Assembly: GCA_902547925.1 (NCBI GenBank)
Contig: CACCQD010000003.1
Location: 29,884-93,883, forward strand
Direction: 5' to 3'
DNA length: 64,000 nucleotides
Source: an uncultured SAR116 cluster alpha proteobacterium
GTDB taxonomy: Bacteria > Pseudomonadota > Alphaproteobacteria > Puniceispirillales > Puniceispirillaceae
The notes under the pieces were generated by a model that was not told where the DNA came from, did not search any database, and was given only the letters and a program-made list of their open reading frames with translations. Shown piece by piece: positions 10,187 to 20,582 of the stretch; the stretch's first letter is position 1; each line of letters begins with the position of its first letter. The translations under genes and the position numbers were made by a program.

Positions 10187-11212
10187 TCAGCGAAGGCTCT
10201 GTGCCCGCAACGACAATCCCAACAGACATTGCGAACAAATTACCCGATCATCAAGGCCGCCAGATTTAATTCTCAGCTCGGCGTCCTGAAGCCGGTTTAG
10301 CGCATCACCGCCATGGGGATCACGCCAAAGCTTTATCTGTTCTGCCATCTTTGCCTGTAATTTGAAATGGACTGATGGACGCAATGTCCGGATCGCCGCT
10401 GTCGCCGCCGCACCATTTGCCATTGCTAGCGCCGCCATTTCGATTTGCCGAAAATAACCCTGACAACCCCTCAGGACCATAATCGCGCTCATATCCTCAT
10501 GCCACGCCTTGGCAAGAGCCTGTTTCAGCATGGTGCTGTTGCTACCGGCCGCGGCACTGGCAATATCGGTGATGGTTAGGGCTGCGCTGTCGCCAAGAGA
10601 CAGCGCGACGTCGTCAAGCGAGAGCGACCCGCCCTGTCCAGCGAACAGCGCCAGCTTTTCTATTTCCATTCTAGAAGCCATGCGATTACTGCCCAGCCTT
10701 GAGGTGATCAAGCGAATAGCGTCATCGGCAATCGTGACTCTATCGCGTGTCATGATCTCGTGGACCAGTCCGGCAATATCGGCATCGCTGTCCTCATAGC
10801 AGCCAATTGCCGCGGCATTACTTGCTCCCTCAAAGAGCTTGACCAGAGTATGCCTTGTTGTTGTGTCGCTTGCCTCAACCACCACAAAAGATGCGCTGAG
10901 ATCCCCGGCCAACGTCAGTTTACAGGCTTCGAGCAACTCGCTACCCCGGCCCTTTACTATGACGAGGCGGAGGTCGCTGAACATTGCGATTGAGGCTGCA
11001 GAATCGGCGATCAGACCAGGCTGCCGCGCTACTTGATCACCCTCAAGACGGGTGACAGAAAAGACATCATCTGGATCGGTGGCATAGAACAGCGCCAGCG
11101 CTTTGCTACGTTCGGCGATCAGCCCGGCATCTGGTCCATGAAGCAGGGCCGCACGTATGTCAGCTGGTGGTTGTCTGAGAAAGCCCGGTATTTGCCGTGG
11201 TGGCACTTTCAT
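10187..11212 (-). CDS. holA: DNA polymerase III subunit delta
   Basis: LLHGPDAGLIAERSKAL...; C-terminal KLWRDPHGGDALNRLQDAELRIKSGGLDDRVICSQCLLGLS; located downstream of leuS and lptE-like genes. Confidence 0.88.
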   Translation of the reverse strand: MKVPPRQIPGFLRQPPADIRAALLHGPDAGLIAERSKALALFYATDPDDVFSVTRLEGDQVARQPGLIADSAASIAMFSDLRLVIVKGRGSELLEACKLTLAGDLSASFVVVEASDTTTRHTLVKLFEGASNAAAIGCYEDSDADIAGLVHEIMTRDRVTIADDAIRLITSRLGSNRMASRMEIEKLALFAGQGGSLSLDDVALSLGDSAALTITDIASAAAGSNSTMLKQALAKAWHEDMSAIMVLRGCQGYFRQIEMAALAMANGAAATAAIRTLRPSVHFKLQAKMAEQIKLWRDPHGGDALNRLQDAELRIKSGGLDDRVICSQCLLGLSLRAQSLR

Positions 11213-11703
11213 CAGTTATAACGGGTGATGAAAAACAGCTGCATCCGATTGGCAACACGATCAGCCAGAAGTTTTGCCAGCCTTTCCTGTCCCTGCGATT
11301 CGGATACATCCTGTCCATAATAGGAGGAAATGGAACCAAGCGTCGCCTTTGTTGAGATTGACTCAGTCAATTCCATTTTACCGGTAGTGAGGTTGGTCAG
11401 CGTGAACGACGCGGACATCGTCATTTTTTTCAGGTTTGAGGATGAGCCAACAACCGACAAGGTACTGGCCGAACTGACTGAAAGCTTTGATTTGAGCCGA
11501 TGGGTGGGGGTGATTACGGGATCGATCATCAACTGATCTTTGAGCTGGCGGGTGTAAATCTGTCCGATCCGTCCCGACGAGCCGACCACCTGAATGCTGG
11601 CAATCTTGTCAAACTCACCGCCTGACAGCGTGCGAACTTTGAAGTCGCCACAGCCGGCAACTGCCAACAGTAGTATAATAGATAATGCTTTAAACCACGA
11701 CAT
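11212..11703 (-). CDS. lptE: LPS-assembly lipoprotein LptE-like
   Basis: Signal peptide and lipobox ([11 protein letters not shown]); leuS-lptE-holA order; [18 protein letters not shown]. Confidence 0.7.
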   Translation of the reverse strand: MSWFKALSIILLLAVAGCGDFKVRTLSGGEFDKIASIQVVGSSGRIGQIYTRQLKDQLMIDPVITPTHRLKSKLSVSSASTLSVVGSSSNLKKMTMSASFTLTNLTTGKMELTESISTKATLGSISSYYGQDVSESQGQERLAKLLADRVANRMQLFFITRYN

Positions 11704-14254
11704 TGATGATCCTATTGGGAACGACGATCACCCGTTTGGGAGCCTGTTTGTCAAGATATCGCACTATCGTGGGTGATGCCAGTGCCGCATCCTCGGCGTC
11801 CTGCTTCGGGCAATCGCGCGGCAGCGTGATGGTGTCCCGCAGCTTGCCATTAACCTGCACGGCAATCTCAATCACATTATCGGCAATCAGGCTTTCGTCG
11901 GCTGTGGGCCAGCCGCTGTCTGCCAGCATTGTCTGGTGCCCCAGTGCGTTCCACATCTCCTCAGCAATATGCGGCGCAAGTGGGGAAATCAGCTGCACCA
12001 ATGTCTCGATGGCGAAGCGGCGTGCTGCCGTGATAGAGGGTGACGCACCCTTGGTGTCGGTGATAGCGTTTGCCAATGTATGAAGCTGGGCAACGGCGCG
12101 GTTAAACCGGAGTCCCTCAATGTCCTGTGATAGACCATACATGGCTTTGTGGGCTGCACGCACCAACTCAATCCCTTCGCCTTCTGTCGGTGGCGTGGTC
12201 CCGGTGGCGGGCAGCGAGTCATCATTGGCCATGCGATAGATACGTTTGAGGAAGCGCGACGCACCCTCAACGCCCGACTCAGTCCATTCCATATCACGTT
12301 CTGGCGGCGAGTCTGACAGCATGAACAGGCGGGCGGTATCGGCACCATAAGTTTCAATGATGATTTCTGGGTCAACGACATTGCGCTTGGACTTGCTCAT
12401 CTTCTCAATTCTACCAGCCCTGACGGCCTCACCTGTCTCACCATGCCGCCAACTGTCACCATTCTGCGTGACCTCGGTGGGGAACAGCCATTTGCCATCC
12501 TTGTCCTGATAAGTCTGGTGACAGACCATTCCCTGTGTCATCAGTCCGGCAAACGGCTCGGCAAGGTCAAGATAGCCAACCTCACCCAGAGCGCGGGTGA
12601 AGAAGCGTGAATAGAGAAGATGCAGGACGGCATGTTCGACACCGCCGATATATTGATCGACAGGCATCCAATATTCTGCCGCCTCACGGCTGAACCCATG
12701 GGCGCTTTTTGGGTCCGCGTAGCGCAGAAAATACCAGGAGCTCTCAAAGAATGTGTCAAAAGTGTCCTGCTCACGGATTGCCGCTTTGCCACAGGATGGA
12801 CAGCTGGTGTGCTTCCAGCTTGGGTGGTTCGCTAATGGATTGCCTGGTTTCGAGAAATCGACATCTTCGGGCAAAGTGACCGGAAGATTTCCCACTGGCA
12901 CAGGAATAGCACCGCAGTCATCGCAATGGATGATGGGAATCGGACAGCCCCAATAACGCTGGCGTGAAACGCCCCAATCACGAAGGCGGAAAGTTGTTTC
13001 CCGTGTGCCAGCGCCAAGACCTTCAAGAGCGTCAAGGGCTACCTGCTTTCCGGACTCGACATCAAGCCCGTCCCAATCACCGGAGTTTATCAGCGTCCCC
13101 GGGCCGGTATAGGCCTCATCGGTGATGATAAAATCGGTAGGATCGGTATTTTCTGGCAAAACAACGGGTGTGACTGGCAGGTTATAGGCATTGGCAAAAT
13201 CAAGGTCGCGCTGGTCATGTGCGGGACACCCGAAAATGGCGCCAGTCCCATATTCCATTAGCACAAAATTGGCAATGTGGATGGGTAATGTCTTGCCGGA
13301 AATCAGGGGGTGCTCTACCGACAGGCCGGTGTCGAAGCCCCGTTTTTTGGCGGTTTCCACCGCAGCTTCCGATGTGCCCAGCTTGGCGCATTCGGCGATG
13401 AAATCGACTGCTTCCTTGCTGTTTTCAGCGACGGCGAGGGCAAGTGGATGGTTTGCCGCAACGGCTATGAAAGAAGCGCCAAACAATGTGTCAGGACGGG
13501 TGGTGAAAACCTCAATGGCGTCTAATGGCACAGTGTTGCCGCTCAGTCTGAATTCCACACGCGCACCTTCTGATTTGCCAATCCAGTTATGCTGCATCAA
13601 CCGCACCCGTTCGGGCCAACGGTCCAATGTCTCAATGGAGGCGAGAAGGTCATCGGCATATTCGGTGATTTTCAGAAACCATTGTGACAGGCGCCTTCGT
13701 TCAACAATGGCACCAGAACGCCAACCCCGTCCATCAACGACCTGCTCATTGGCAAGAACGGTATTCTCTTCTGGGTCCCAATTGACCCAGCTTTCCTTGC
13801 GATAGGCGAGGCCCTTTTCGAGGAATTTGAGGAACATCAATTGTTCATGCTGGTAATAATCTGGCTCACAGGTGGCAAATTCCCTATCCCAGTCATAGGC
13901 AAGTCCCATGCTTTTCAGCTGAACCCGCATGGAGGCAATGTTTTCGCGTGTCCAGCTTCCCGGATGGGCGCCGCGCTCGATAGCGGCATTTTCTGCTGGC
14001 AGGCCAAAGGCATCCCAGCCCATCGGGTGCAGCACATTGAAGCCTTTAGCACGGCGAAACCGTGCAACGACGTCACCCAGCGTATAATTGCGAACATGTC
14101 CCATATGTATCCGGCCTGACGGATAGGGGAACATCTCCAGCACATAATATTTCGGCTTTGTTATGTCCGACGAGGCAGCGAATGAATTTGCCTCTGCCCA
14201 GCGAGTTTGCCATTTTTTTTCAATGGCGGGCGCGTCATACTGAACCATGTTCAT
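11690..14254 (-). CDS. leuS: Leucyl-tRNA synthetase
   Basis: [44 protein letters not shown] (KMSKS). Confidence 0.98.
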   Translation of the reverse strand: MNMVQYDAPAIEKKWQTRWAEANSFAASSDITKPKYYVLEMFPYPSGRIHMGHVRNYTLGDVVARFRRAKGFNVLHPMGWDAFGLPAENAAIERGAHPGSWTRENIASMRVQLKSMGLAYDWDREFATCEPDYYQHEQLMFLKFLEKGLAYRKESWVNWDPEENTVLANEQVVDGRGWRSGAIVERRRLSQWFLKITEYADDLLASIETLDRWPERVRLMQHNWIGKSEGARVEFRLSGNTVPLDAIEVFTTRPDTLFGASFIAVAANHPLALAVAENSKEAVDFIAECAKLGTSEAAVETAKKRGFDTGLSVEHPLISGKTLPIHIANFVLMEYGTGAIFGCPAHDQRDLDFANAYNLPVTPVVLPENTDPTDFIITDEAYTGPGTLINSGDWDGLDVESGKQVALDALEGLGAGTRETTFRLRDWGVSRQRYWGCPIPIIHCDDCGAIPVPVGNLPVTLPEDVDFSKPGNPLANHPSWKHTSCPSCGKAAIREQDTFDTFFESSWYFLRYADPKSAHGFSREAAEYWMPVDQYIGGVEHAVLHLLYSRFFTRALGEVGYLDLAEPFAGLMTQGMVCHQTYQDKDGKWLFPTEVTQNGDSWRHGETGEAVRAGRIEKMSKSKRNVVDPEIIIETYGADTARLFMLSDSPPERDMEWTESGVEGASRFLKRIYRMANDDSLPATGTTPPTEGEGIELVRAAHKAMYGLSQDIEGLRFNRAVAQLHTLANAITDTKGASPSITAARRFAIETLVQLISPLAPHIAEEMWNALGHQTMLADSGWPTADESLIADNVIEIAVQVNGKLRDTITLPRDCPKQDAEDAALASPTIVRYLDKQAPKRVIVVPNRIINVVV

Positions 14255-14313
14255 TACCCCAAAAAGGCAGGTCTTGCAGGGGGCTGCCCAAACAGCCCTC
14301 TGCTAATTTCAAA

Positions 14314-14814
14314 CTATTCCACGTTGGCTTCAATCATTGAGGACCGTAACTCACGAGCACGAGTTAGAATCAAATCTTCAAGCTTTCTCTCAAGCTCTTC
14401 ATCCCGTCCTGATTGGACCCACAAGTCGTTAATTAGATTTTGCACATAAACCCGTGCTGATACAGCATCTGAACGTAATTCCCGCCCGACTATGAACACG
14501 GCTATTTTAATTCTCTGCGATGTATCGCTTGGTAAAGAGTGCCAGTCAGTAATAATTGAGCCTCCGAACGTGTCTACATCTTCGATAGGGACAAATGATA
14601 AGATATCTAATGCTGCACGCCACAAAAGAGCGTTTACCGGCATGCCAACGGTTTCTTGAGAATTACCAAAAAACTCCGAAATTTTGGTTCCACCGCTTTT
14701 GCCAGTTATTATTGATACCGGCCCATCGTCTTTCTTCGGGCTCGGAGGCTCTATTCCAGAGCACGCTGCGATTAGAGCGAGCAAGGGAAACAAAAGAGGC
14801 CCAAGATATGACAT
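14314..14814 (-). CDS. DUF3576-like lipoprotein
   Basis: LALIAACSG lipobox; VNALLWRAALDILSFVPIEDVDTFGGSIITDWHSLP...RIKIAVFIVGRELRSDAVSARVYVQ. Confidence 0.75.
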   Translation of the reverse strand: MSYLGPLLFPLLALIAACSGIEPPSPKKDDGPVSIITGKSGGTKISEFFGNSQETVGMPVNALLWRAALDILSFVPIEDVDTFGGSIITDWHSLPSDTSQRIKIAVFIVGRELRSDAVSARVYVQNLINDLWVQSGRDEELERKLEDLILTRARELRSSMIEANVE

Positions 14815-14837
14815 TGTTCGTTTTCTCCAAAAGTAAA

Positions 14838-14857
14838 GGGGGCTGCGGACAGCCCCC
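14838..14857 (-). terminator. Rho-independent terminator of the porin gene
   Basis: GGGGGCTG-tccg-CAGCCCCC on the minus strand followed by TTTACTTTT, just downstream of the porin stop at 14882. Confidence 0.8.
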
Positions 14858-14881
14858 TCACAGTAGTCTATCTCACATCAA

Positions 14882-15850
14882 TTAGAAAGAGATGTTGAGG
14901 TTCACGCTAGTACGGCTAGCTGAGGTGCTAGTCGTGACGTTAGCCGAGTTTTTAAGATCTTGATCGTTGTGTGTTACGTGCAACACCATACCAGGTGTAA
15001 CAGTGTAAGAGACACCAACGCCTGTGTCGGTCATTTCATATGCTGTGTCTTTATCGTCGTCGCCTGACGCTGTGTAGGCGGTCAGTGTAAGGTTGTCTGA
15101 CGCAGCAAAAGAAACGCCAACGCCTGTGCCAACCATTGATTCTGTCACAGTGTTACCAGTATCTTTCTCGTTTTGAGCCATTGTAATTGTTGCGTTTCCA
15201 AGACCAATTACGACACCAAGTGACTGAGCAGATACTTCTGTAGTCGCTGTTCCGGTGTCGTTTTCCATACTGGCGTACTTAAGAGTAACATTTGCGCCAG
15301 CTGCCTCGGTGACAAACTTTACGCCATAATATGTTTCCTCTGCTGCACCACTGTCACCACGGCCAACAGCGAATGAAAATCCGCCCATAGCTGGTGACGT
15401 GTATGTCACGTCTGGATCGCCAATTGACTCGTCTGCTGGAAGCACCTGGTATTCCAAAGCGTTTTGAGTCGCGTTTTGACCTGTCACCCATGTTGGCGTG
15501 CCTTCATCTGGGGTTACATCCACTGCAGTTGCAAAACCAGTCATGCTTTCACCGAGTGGTGCAAAACCAATTGTTCCGAAGTCACCTGAGACAGTTGCAC
15601 CAACTTCCTCAGTGCCAGCCTCGCTAGTGTTCACAGTGGCACCTACCGACATTCCGTTATCAAGTGTAGATGAAAAAGATATGGAGTAATCAAGATTGTC
15701 TGTGTTCAGCAAGTTTACGCTTGTTCCACCCGAGACGTCAGTTGAGAGGTATTGTGCCTCGTAACCGCCAGAAATTGACACATCAGCAGATGCTGCTGAA
15801 ACGCCACCGGCTGCCACCAGCGCAGTAGTTGCAAGAAGTACCTTACGCAT
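14882..15850 (-). CDS. Outer-membrane porin
   Basis: MRKVLLATTALVAAGGVSAASADVSISGGYEAQYLSTD signal peptide and beta-rich repeats; C-terminal aromatic residue (SVNLNISF). Confidence 0.85.
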   Translation of the reverse strand: MRKVLLATTALVAAGGVSAASADVSISGGYEAQYLSTDVSGGTSVNLLNTDNLDYSISFSSTLDNGMSVGATVNTSEAGTEEVGATVSGDFGTIGFAPLGESMTGFATAVDVTPDEGTPTWVTGQNATQNALEYQVLPADESIGDPDVTYTSPAMGGFSFAVGRGDSGAAEETYYGVKFVTEAAGANVTLKYASMENDTGTATTEVSAQSLGVVIGLGNATITMAQNEKDTGNTVTESMVGTGVGVSFAASDNLTLTAYTASGDDDKDTAYEMTDTGVGVSYTVTPGMVLHVTHNDQDLKNSANVTTSTSASRTSVNLNISF

Positions 15851-16104
15851 TAGAAATTCTCCCTTTAGAGATTGATCAACACAAATGTTGAGTAGAACTC
15901 TTAGACCCAATTGAATTTAAATGTTAGTAATTAGTTGCATTCTGAACACTATTTCTGAAGTGTGTGTTGTATATTTGCAACAAAACAACGAACAGTGGGT
16001 TAAGCAAAGGCTTTTACATATGTTTTTGCCAGATAAAACTGGGCTATATGAGGCCTAACTACCGCTAATAATGTAATTTGTCACATTTCGAAAATGGTCA
16101 TAAA

Positions 16105-17133
16105 ATGAAAATCGATGAACTTCTACAAAACAAATACTGGATGCCCAGCAACCTAAATTTTAATGACATGCTTTTTGAGGAGATTTCTGAACACACCCTA
16201 AAAGACTCACCTTTCCTTGACAGCCGGGCCGTTGGTAAGACTGGTAGAACAATTAAAATCCCAATCAGCCATTTGTTGGAGAAAAGACATGCAATCTCTC
16301 CTCAGGGATATTTGAATCATATTTTCCATATTTCTCACGTTGGATCTACATTTGTTGCGAGATTATTTGACACATTTTTCGAAGTAGATGTTTTTCGAGA
16401 ACCAACTATTTTCAAAGGCATAGCATTTTTATGCCGTGAGGCTCAAGATGGTGTGACACCATTTAGTGCTGAAGAGCTCTCTGTTTTATATGATTTAATA
16501 TGTCGGCTCTTAATGAGAGGTAAAAAAAATGCTATTGTAAAGCATTCAAGCCAGAACTTAATTATTCCAGATTTTGCCGAAACTACTGAAAGTGAGCCTA
16601 AACCAGTTTTGTTTATTTACACTTCGCTAATAAATTTTTTGTGCCATGGCTTATCTTCTTCAGGTGCACAATGGGATGCTATGAACGGAGCTGATGCGCG
16701 GATCAAATTTTTTAATCAAGTTTCTACACTCGATACAGTGGCACTTGTGACATTGAGCAAAATACAACTCATTGCACTTATTTGGGTTGTTGAAATGATC
16801 AAGATTTTGAACAGATTTGATGAGAGACGTGGTGACGAGCTATTTAATTTCGACAAAGTTTTGGAGACCCAGGATAGAATTTCTATAGTTGACAGCCTCT
16901 CAAAGACATTTCATCTACCCATTTCGATTTCCAATTCAACAGATATTAAAAGCGCTAATGTGTGGGAAACAAACTCCAAAGGACTTTCTCTGGGTGGCTT
17001 TGAAAAAAGGAAACAGAATATTGAAAAAACTGCTGTGGAACAAAACGACCTAATATCTGAGGGGATTGAATGGGTCCACAGTCTTTGCAATCGAAACGTC
17101 ATGTTTAGATCGCTATCTCAATACATAGAATAG
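16105..17133 (+). CDS. Sulfotransferase-like protein (divergent)
   Basis: HIFHISHVGSTFVARLFDTFFEVDVFREPTIF resembles the 5'-PSB loop region of bacterial sulfotransferase-like proteins; next to a clear TPR-sulfotransferase. Confidence 0.45.
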   Translation: MKIDELLQNKYWMPSNLNFNDMLFEEISEHTLKDSPFLDSRAVGKTGRTIKIPISHLLEKRHAISPQGYLNHIFHISHVGSTFVARLFDTFFEVDVFREPTIFKGIAFLCREAQDGVTPFSAEELSVLYDLICRLLMRGKKNAIVKHSSQNLIIPDFAETTESEPKPVLFIYTSLINFLCHGLSSSGAQWDAMNGADARIKFFNQVSTLDTVALVTLSKIQLIALIWVVEMIKILNRFDERRGDELFNFDKVLETQDRISIVDSLSKTFHLPISISNSTDIKSANVWETNSKGLSLGGFEKRKQNIEKTAVEQNDLISEGIEWVHSLCNRNVMFRSLSQYIE

Positions 17134-17218
17134 ATTTAAAGAATGTAGCAAACATCGCCAAGCAAAAAGCCTCATCGAACAAAAGAGATAGTTATCAGCG
17201 GAATGATGGAGCAATCCC

Positions 17219-19027
17219 TTGTCAAAAGTTTCAAGCAGAATTCTTAACTCCTTGCTGCAAGAATTACACGATGGCAAACAAACATCTGTGGTTTCTAAAA
17301 CGGAAACTTTGCTGGCAAAGGCCCCAGATTCTGTCGAACTTTTAAACTTAAGAGCTATTGCACTAGGAAATTGTAATAAATATGAAGCCGCCGTGCACTG
17401 TTTTAAAATCGCGATTGAAAAGTCACCTCTTAGCGAACTAACTTACTGTAATCTTGGAAACCTTTGTTTCCGTAATGGTGATCTAAATCAAGCAAAATTA
17501 AATTACCAGAAAGCTTTCCGACTAAATCCAAAAAATAGCCGTTTGGCAAACAATCTAGGCACCCTTTTTAAGGAAATGTCCGACTTCAGGGCAGCTGAAA
17601 AATTCTATTTAAAAGCCATCGACCTTGATAAAACTTACGCCGAACCGTACTACAATTACGGCGTGTTACAAAGGTTATTAAATAATGTAGGTAAAGCGGA
17701 GATAGCATATAAAAAAGCTTTAAGTCTCAGACCACAGTACCCTGAAGCTCTTAATAATCTTGCGACAATATATCGTGATTTTGAAAAAATAAATCAAGCC
17801 ATAGAGATGTATAAAAGGGCCTTAAAAAACAATCCGAATTTTGCACAAGCTTTCTTTAATTTATGTGAAGCATTTGAGAAAAAAAATTTGATTGTAGAGC
17901 TGAAGGATTTGCTCGACTCTGTGTCTAGCCCCACCTTGTTGGAGAAGGAAGATATAAAATATTACCATGCTCTGGTTAGTTTTCGGGAGAAAAAATACGT
18001 TAAATGCAAAGACCAATGCCAGAAGATTAATTGGAAAAAAATGTCAAAAAAACGGGTAACTGGGTTCTTACACTTGAAGGCAAAAGCATATGAAAATACG
18101 GGTGAATATCCGCTTGCTTTTTCTGCCTTTAAAGAAATGAACCAATTTTTTAGAAATTCACTAGAATATGATCATCAGAGCAAACAAGACTACTTAAATA
18201 GATTGATTAAGAGAAAAGCCGAGCTTAGGGAAATAGATTTAGTGCAGCTGCCTGTACAAAACAAAAAATCTCACAACCTCGTCTTTTTGGTAGGTTTTCC
18301 AAGGTCTGGCACTACGTTACTTGATACAATCTTGCGCTCGCACAGTGAAGTTCAAGTTTTGGAAGAAATGCCGACGGTTAGTAAAATGCAAACCGCTATC
18401 CCAGAAAAAAACACTGTGGAAAAAATCCTAACAATGACCATTGAAGACGTTGTTGTTGCACAGGAAGCGTATTTCGAGGAGTTACAAAAATATGTTGATT
18501 TACAGAATTCAAAAATTGTGGTGGATAAGCTACCTTTGAATTTGGTGGAGGCACCCCTAATTGCTAGAGTTTTTCCAAAGGCAAAGTTTGTCTTTGTATC
18601 CAGGCACCCTTTGGACGCAGTCCTTAGTTGTTTTATGCAAAATTTTAAACTAAACGAAGCTATGTCAAACATGCTTGATTTAGAAGATGCAGCAAAATTG
18701 TATGATAATGTGATGGAGATTTTTGATATTTCTCATCAAAAATTTTCTTTAGAAACACATTTTGTCAAGTATGAAGAATTAATTGAAGACATTGAAAGTG
18801 TTGTAAAAAACCTCCTCAATTTTTTAAACCTTCAATGGGATGATGCTGTCTTAGCTTACCAAAGAACGGCGCTCGAAAGGTCTGAAATTCGTACACCAAG
18901 CTATTCTCAAGTGATTCAGCCCATATATAACACAGCTAAGTTCAGGTGGACCAACTATGCGAATGAGCTCGAGAGTTGTACACCAATCCTTGCGCCTTGG
19001 GTGAAAAAATTTGGATATAGAATTTAG
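17219..19027 (+). CDS. TPR-repeat sulfotransferase
   Basis: N-terminal TPRs (e.g. PEALNNLATIYRDFEKINQAIEMYKRALKNNPNFAQAFFNL); PAPS-binding-like LVFLVGFPRSGTTLLDTILRSHSEVQVLEEMPTV; KFVFVSRHPLDAVLSCFMQNF. Confidence 0.9.
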   Translation: MSKVSSRILNSLLQELHDGKQTSVVSKTETLLAKAPDSVELLNLRAIALGNCNKYEAAVHCFKIAIEKSPLSELTYCNLGNLCFRNGDLNQAKLNYQKAFRLNPKNSRLANNLGTLFKEMSDFRAAEKFYLKAIDLDKTYAEPYYNYGVLQRLLNNVGKAEIAYKKALSLRPQYPEALNNLATIYRDFEKINQAIEMYKRALKNNPNFAQAFFNLCEAFEKKNLIVELKDLLDSVSSPTLLEKEDIKYYHALVSFREKKYVKCKDQCQKINWKKMSKKRVTGFLHLKAKAYENTGEYPLAFSAFKEMNQFFRNSLEYDHQSKQDYLNRLIKRKAELREIDLVQLPVQNKKSHNLVFLVGFPRSGTTLLDTILRSHSEVQVLEEMPTVSKMQTAIPEKNTVEKILTMTIEDVVVAQEAYFEELQKYVDLQNSKIVVDKLPLNLVEAPLIARVFPKAKFVFVSRHPLDAVLSCFMQNFKLNEAMSNMLDLEDAAKLYDNVMEIFDISHQKFSLETHFVKYEELIEDIESVVKNLLNFLNLQWDDAVLAYQRTALERSEIRTPSYSQVIQPIYNTAKFRWTNYANELESCTPILAPWVKKFGYRI

Positions 19028-19082
19028 CACGCCCTTTTCTCAACTCGGTGGTTATCTAAAAATCACGACTTGAATGAGAAAA

Positions 19083-19853
19083 TTAAATTTTCAATGTTGC
19101 CTTACCCTTTTTCAAAAGTTGGGATGGATTTGGTATAGTAGCAGTTGCCTTGTCCTTCCTCTGAAAAATTAAATTCCAAGCAATTGTTATGCGTTCCTCA
19201 TCTGTTTCATTAGGGTACACCGAATGTAATAGCGTAGATGGAAAGACGATCATGTCACCCTCGTTCGGGCGTAGTGAAATTTTTGGAGCAAATGCATTAG
19301 TGTTTAACTCTCGAAAGATGTGGTGATCAAATCTCGAGTTTACAAATTCAATCATGCCACTTTCGCCACTAACCACAGAGGGTTGTTTGACATAATAAAC
19401 ACCAGATAGGTGAAATCTACCATGAGTATGAATAGCGTTGTAACCACCTCTCTTATTTATATTTACCCATGCGTTTGCTTCAAAAGTATAATCAGCTAAA
19501 TCAATGTCAGAACCTACTTTTTTTACATATATAGCAGCTGCCTTTGGGAACATTGCTGATATCTCAGAAAATCCAGGTTCTGGCCTGGACAACAACCCGT
19601 CTGGGGAGTGCCAACTGTCACCTTTGTTTGACACATTAATACCTTGCGCAGTTTTGCGCCACAAACGAGCTTCCGACGAAATTTTCTTGTTTAGATTTTT
19701 ATACCCAGGAACCTGGAGCTTTAATATTGGACAAGAGAAAACATGATCTAGATCGACAAGCTTTAATTGTTCCATGATATTCTCCATTAAGTTCAGTCTA
19801 CGTGAGATAGCAAAGCATTGAAAGTACCGATGCGTTTTGCAAACCACTGGCAT
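19083..19853 (-). CDS. 2OG-Fe(II) oxygenase-like protein (TIGR02466-type)
   Basis: YNAIHTHGRFHLSGVYYVKQP...GDMIVFPSTLLHSVYPNETDEERITIAWNL; cupin-like His motifs. The likely start is an internal ATG (MENIMEQLKLVDL...). Confidence 0.7.
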   Translation of the reverse strand: MPVVCKTHRYFQCFAISRRLNLMENIMEQLKLVDLDHVFSCPILKLQVPGYKNLNKKISSEARLWRKTAQGINVSNKGDSWHSPDGLLSRPEPGFSEISAMFPKAAAIYVKKVGSDIDLADYTFEANAWVNINKRGGYNAIHTHGRFHLSGVYYVKQPSVVSGESGMIEFVNSRFDHHIFRELNTNAFAPKISLRPNEGDMIVFPSTLLHSVYPNETDEERITIAWNLIFQRKDKATATIPNPSQLLKKGKATLKI

Positions 19854-19873
19854 GCAAGAAACGAGGTTAATTC

Positions 19874-20551
19874 ATGACTTTAATTGCTAACAATATCGCT
19901 AACATAAAAAACAAAATAATTAAGGTGCAGAAAAGCTTAAACGATAGATCTGTAACTTTTCCAAAGTTAGTAGCCGTAAGCAAGCGTCAACCCCAATACA
20001 AGATTGATGAAAGTCTTTCCTCTGGGCAAAGGGTTTTTGGCGAAAATCGTGTGCAGGAAGCGCAGCACCGCTGGAAGCATCTGCGACCAGAATATCCGGA
20101 TTTGACACTGCATTTGATCGGGCCATTACAGACCAACAAGGCGGCAGATGCTGTTGCATTGTTTGATGTCATCGAGGTCGTTGACAGGTCGAAGCTGGCA
20201 AAAATCCTAGCTGCTGAAATGAAGCGCCAGAACCGACACTTGCCTTGTTTTGTTCAGGTAAACACCGGTGAGGAGCCGCAAAAAGCAGGCGTTATGCCTG
20301 GTGAAGCTGATGAGTTCATCCGCTTTTGCCGCGAGGATTGTGGGCTGGATGTTGTCGGTTTGATGTGTATCCCCCCTGCGGATGAGGAGGCGGCGATGCA
20401 TTTCGCGCTACTGCGTGAAATGGCGAAACGCAACGATTTGCCCGAACTGTCGATGGGAATGAGTTCGGATTTTGAGGAAGCGATCGCTTTTGGCGCCACA
20501 TCGGTGCGTGTTGGCTCAGCCATATTTGGTGCGCGTGAACCGCACCCGTGA
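19874..20551 (+). CDS. PLP homeostasis protein YggS/PROSC family
   Basis: LVAVSKRQP; RVFGENRVQEAQHRW; LHLIGPLQTNKA; LSMGMSSDFEEAIAFGATSVRVGSAIFG. Confidence 0.95.
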   Translation: MTLIANNIANIKNKIIKVQKSLNDRSVTFPKLVAVSKRQPQYKIDESLSSGQRVFGENRVQEAQHRWKHLRPEYPDLTLHLIGPLQTNKAADAVALFDVIEVVDRSKLAKILAAEMKRQNRHLPCFVQVNTGEEPQKAGVMPGEADEFIRFCREDCGLDVVGLMCIPPADEEAAMHFALLREMAKRNDLPELSMGMSSDFEEAIAFGATSVRVGSAIFGAREPHP

Positions 20552-20582
20552 ACAACAGTAGAGCGTTGGGCAAAACCGCCCG

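Noticed and set aside
13191-13805. 204-aa plus-strand ORF inside leuS
   Set aside because: Antisense to a fully conserved leucyl-tRNA synthetase; composition is a shadow of leuS.
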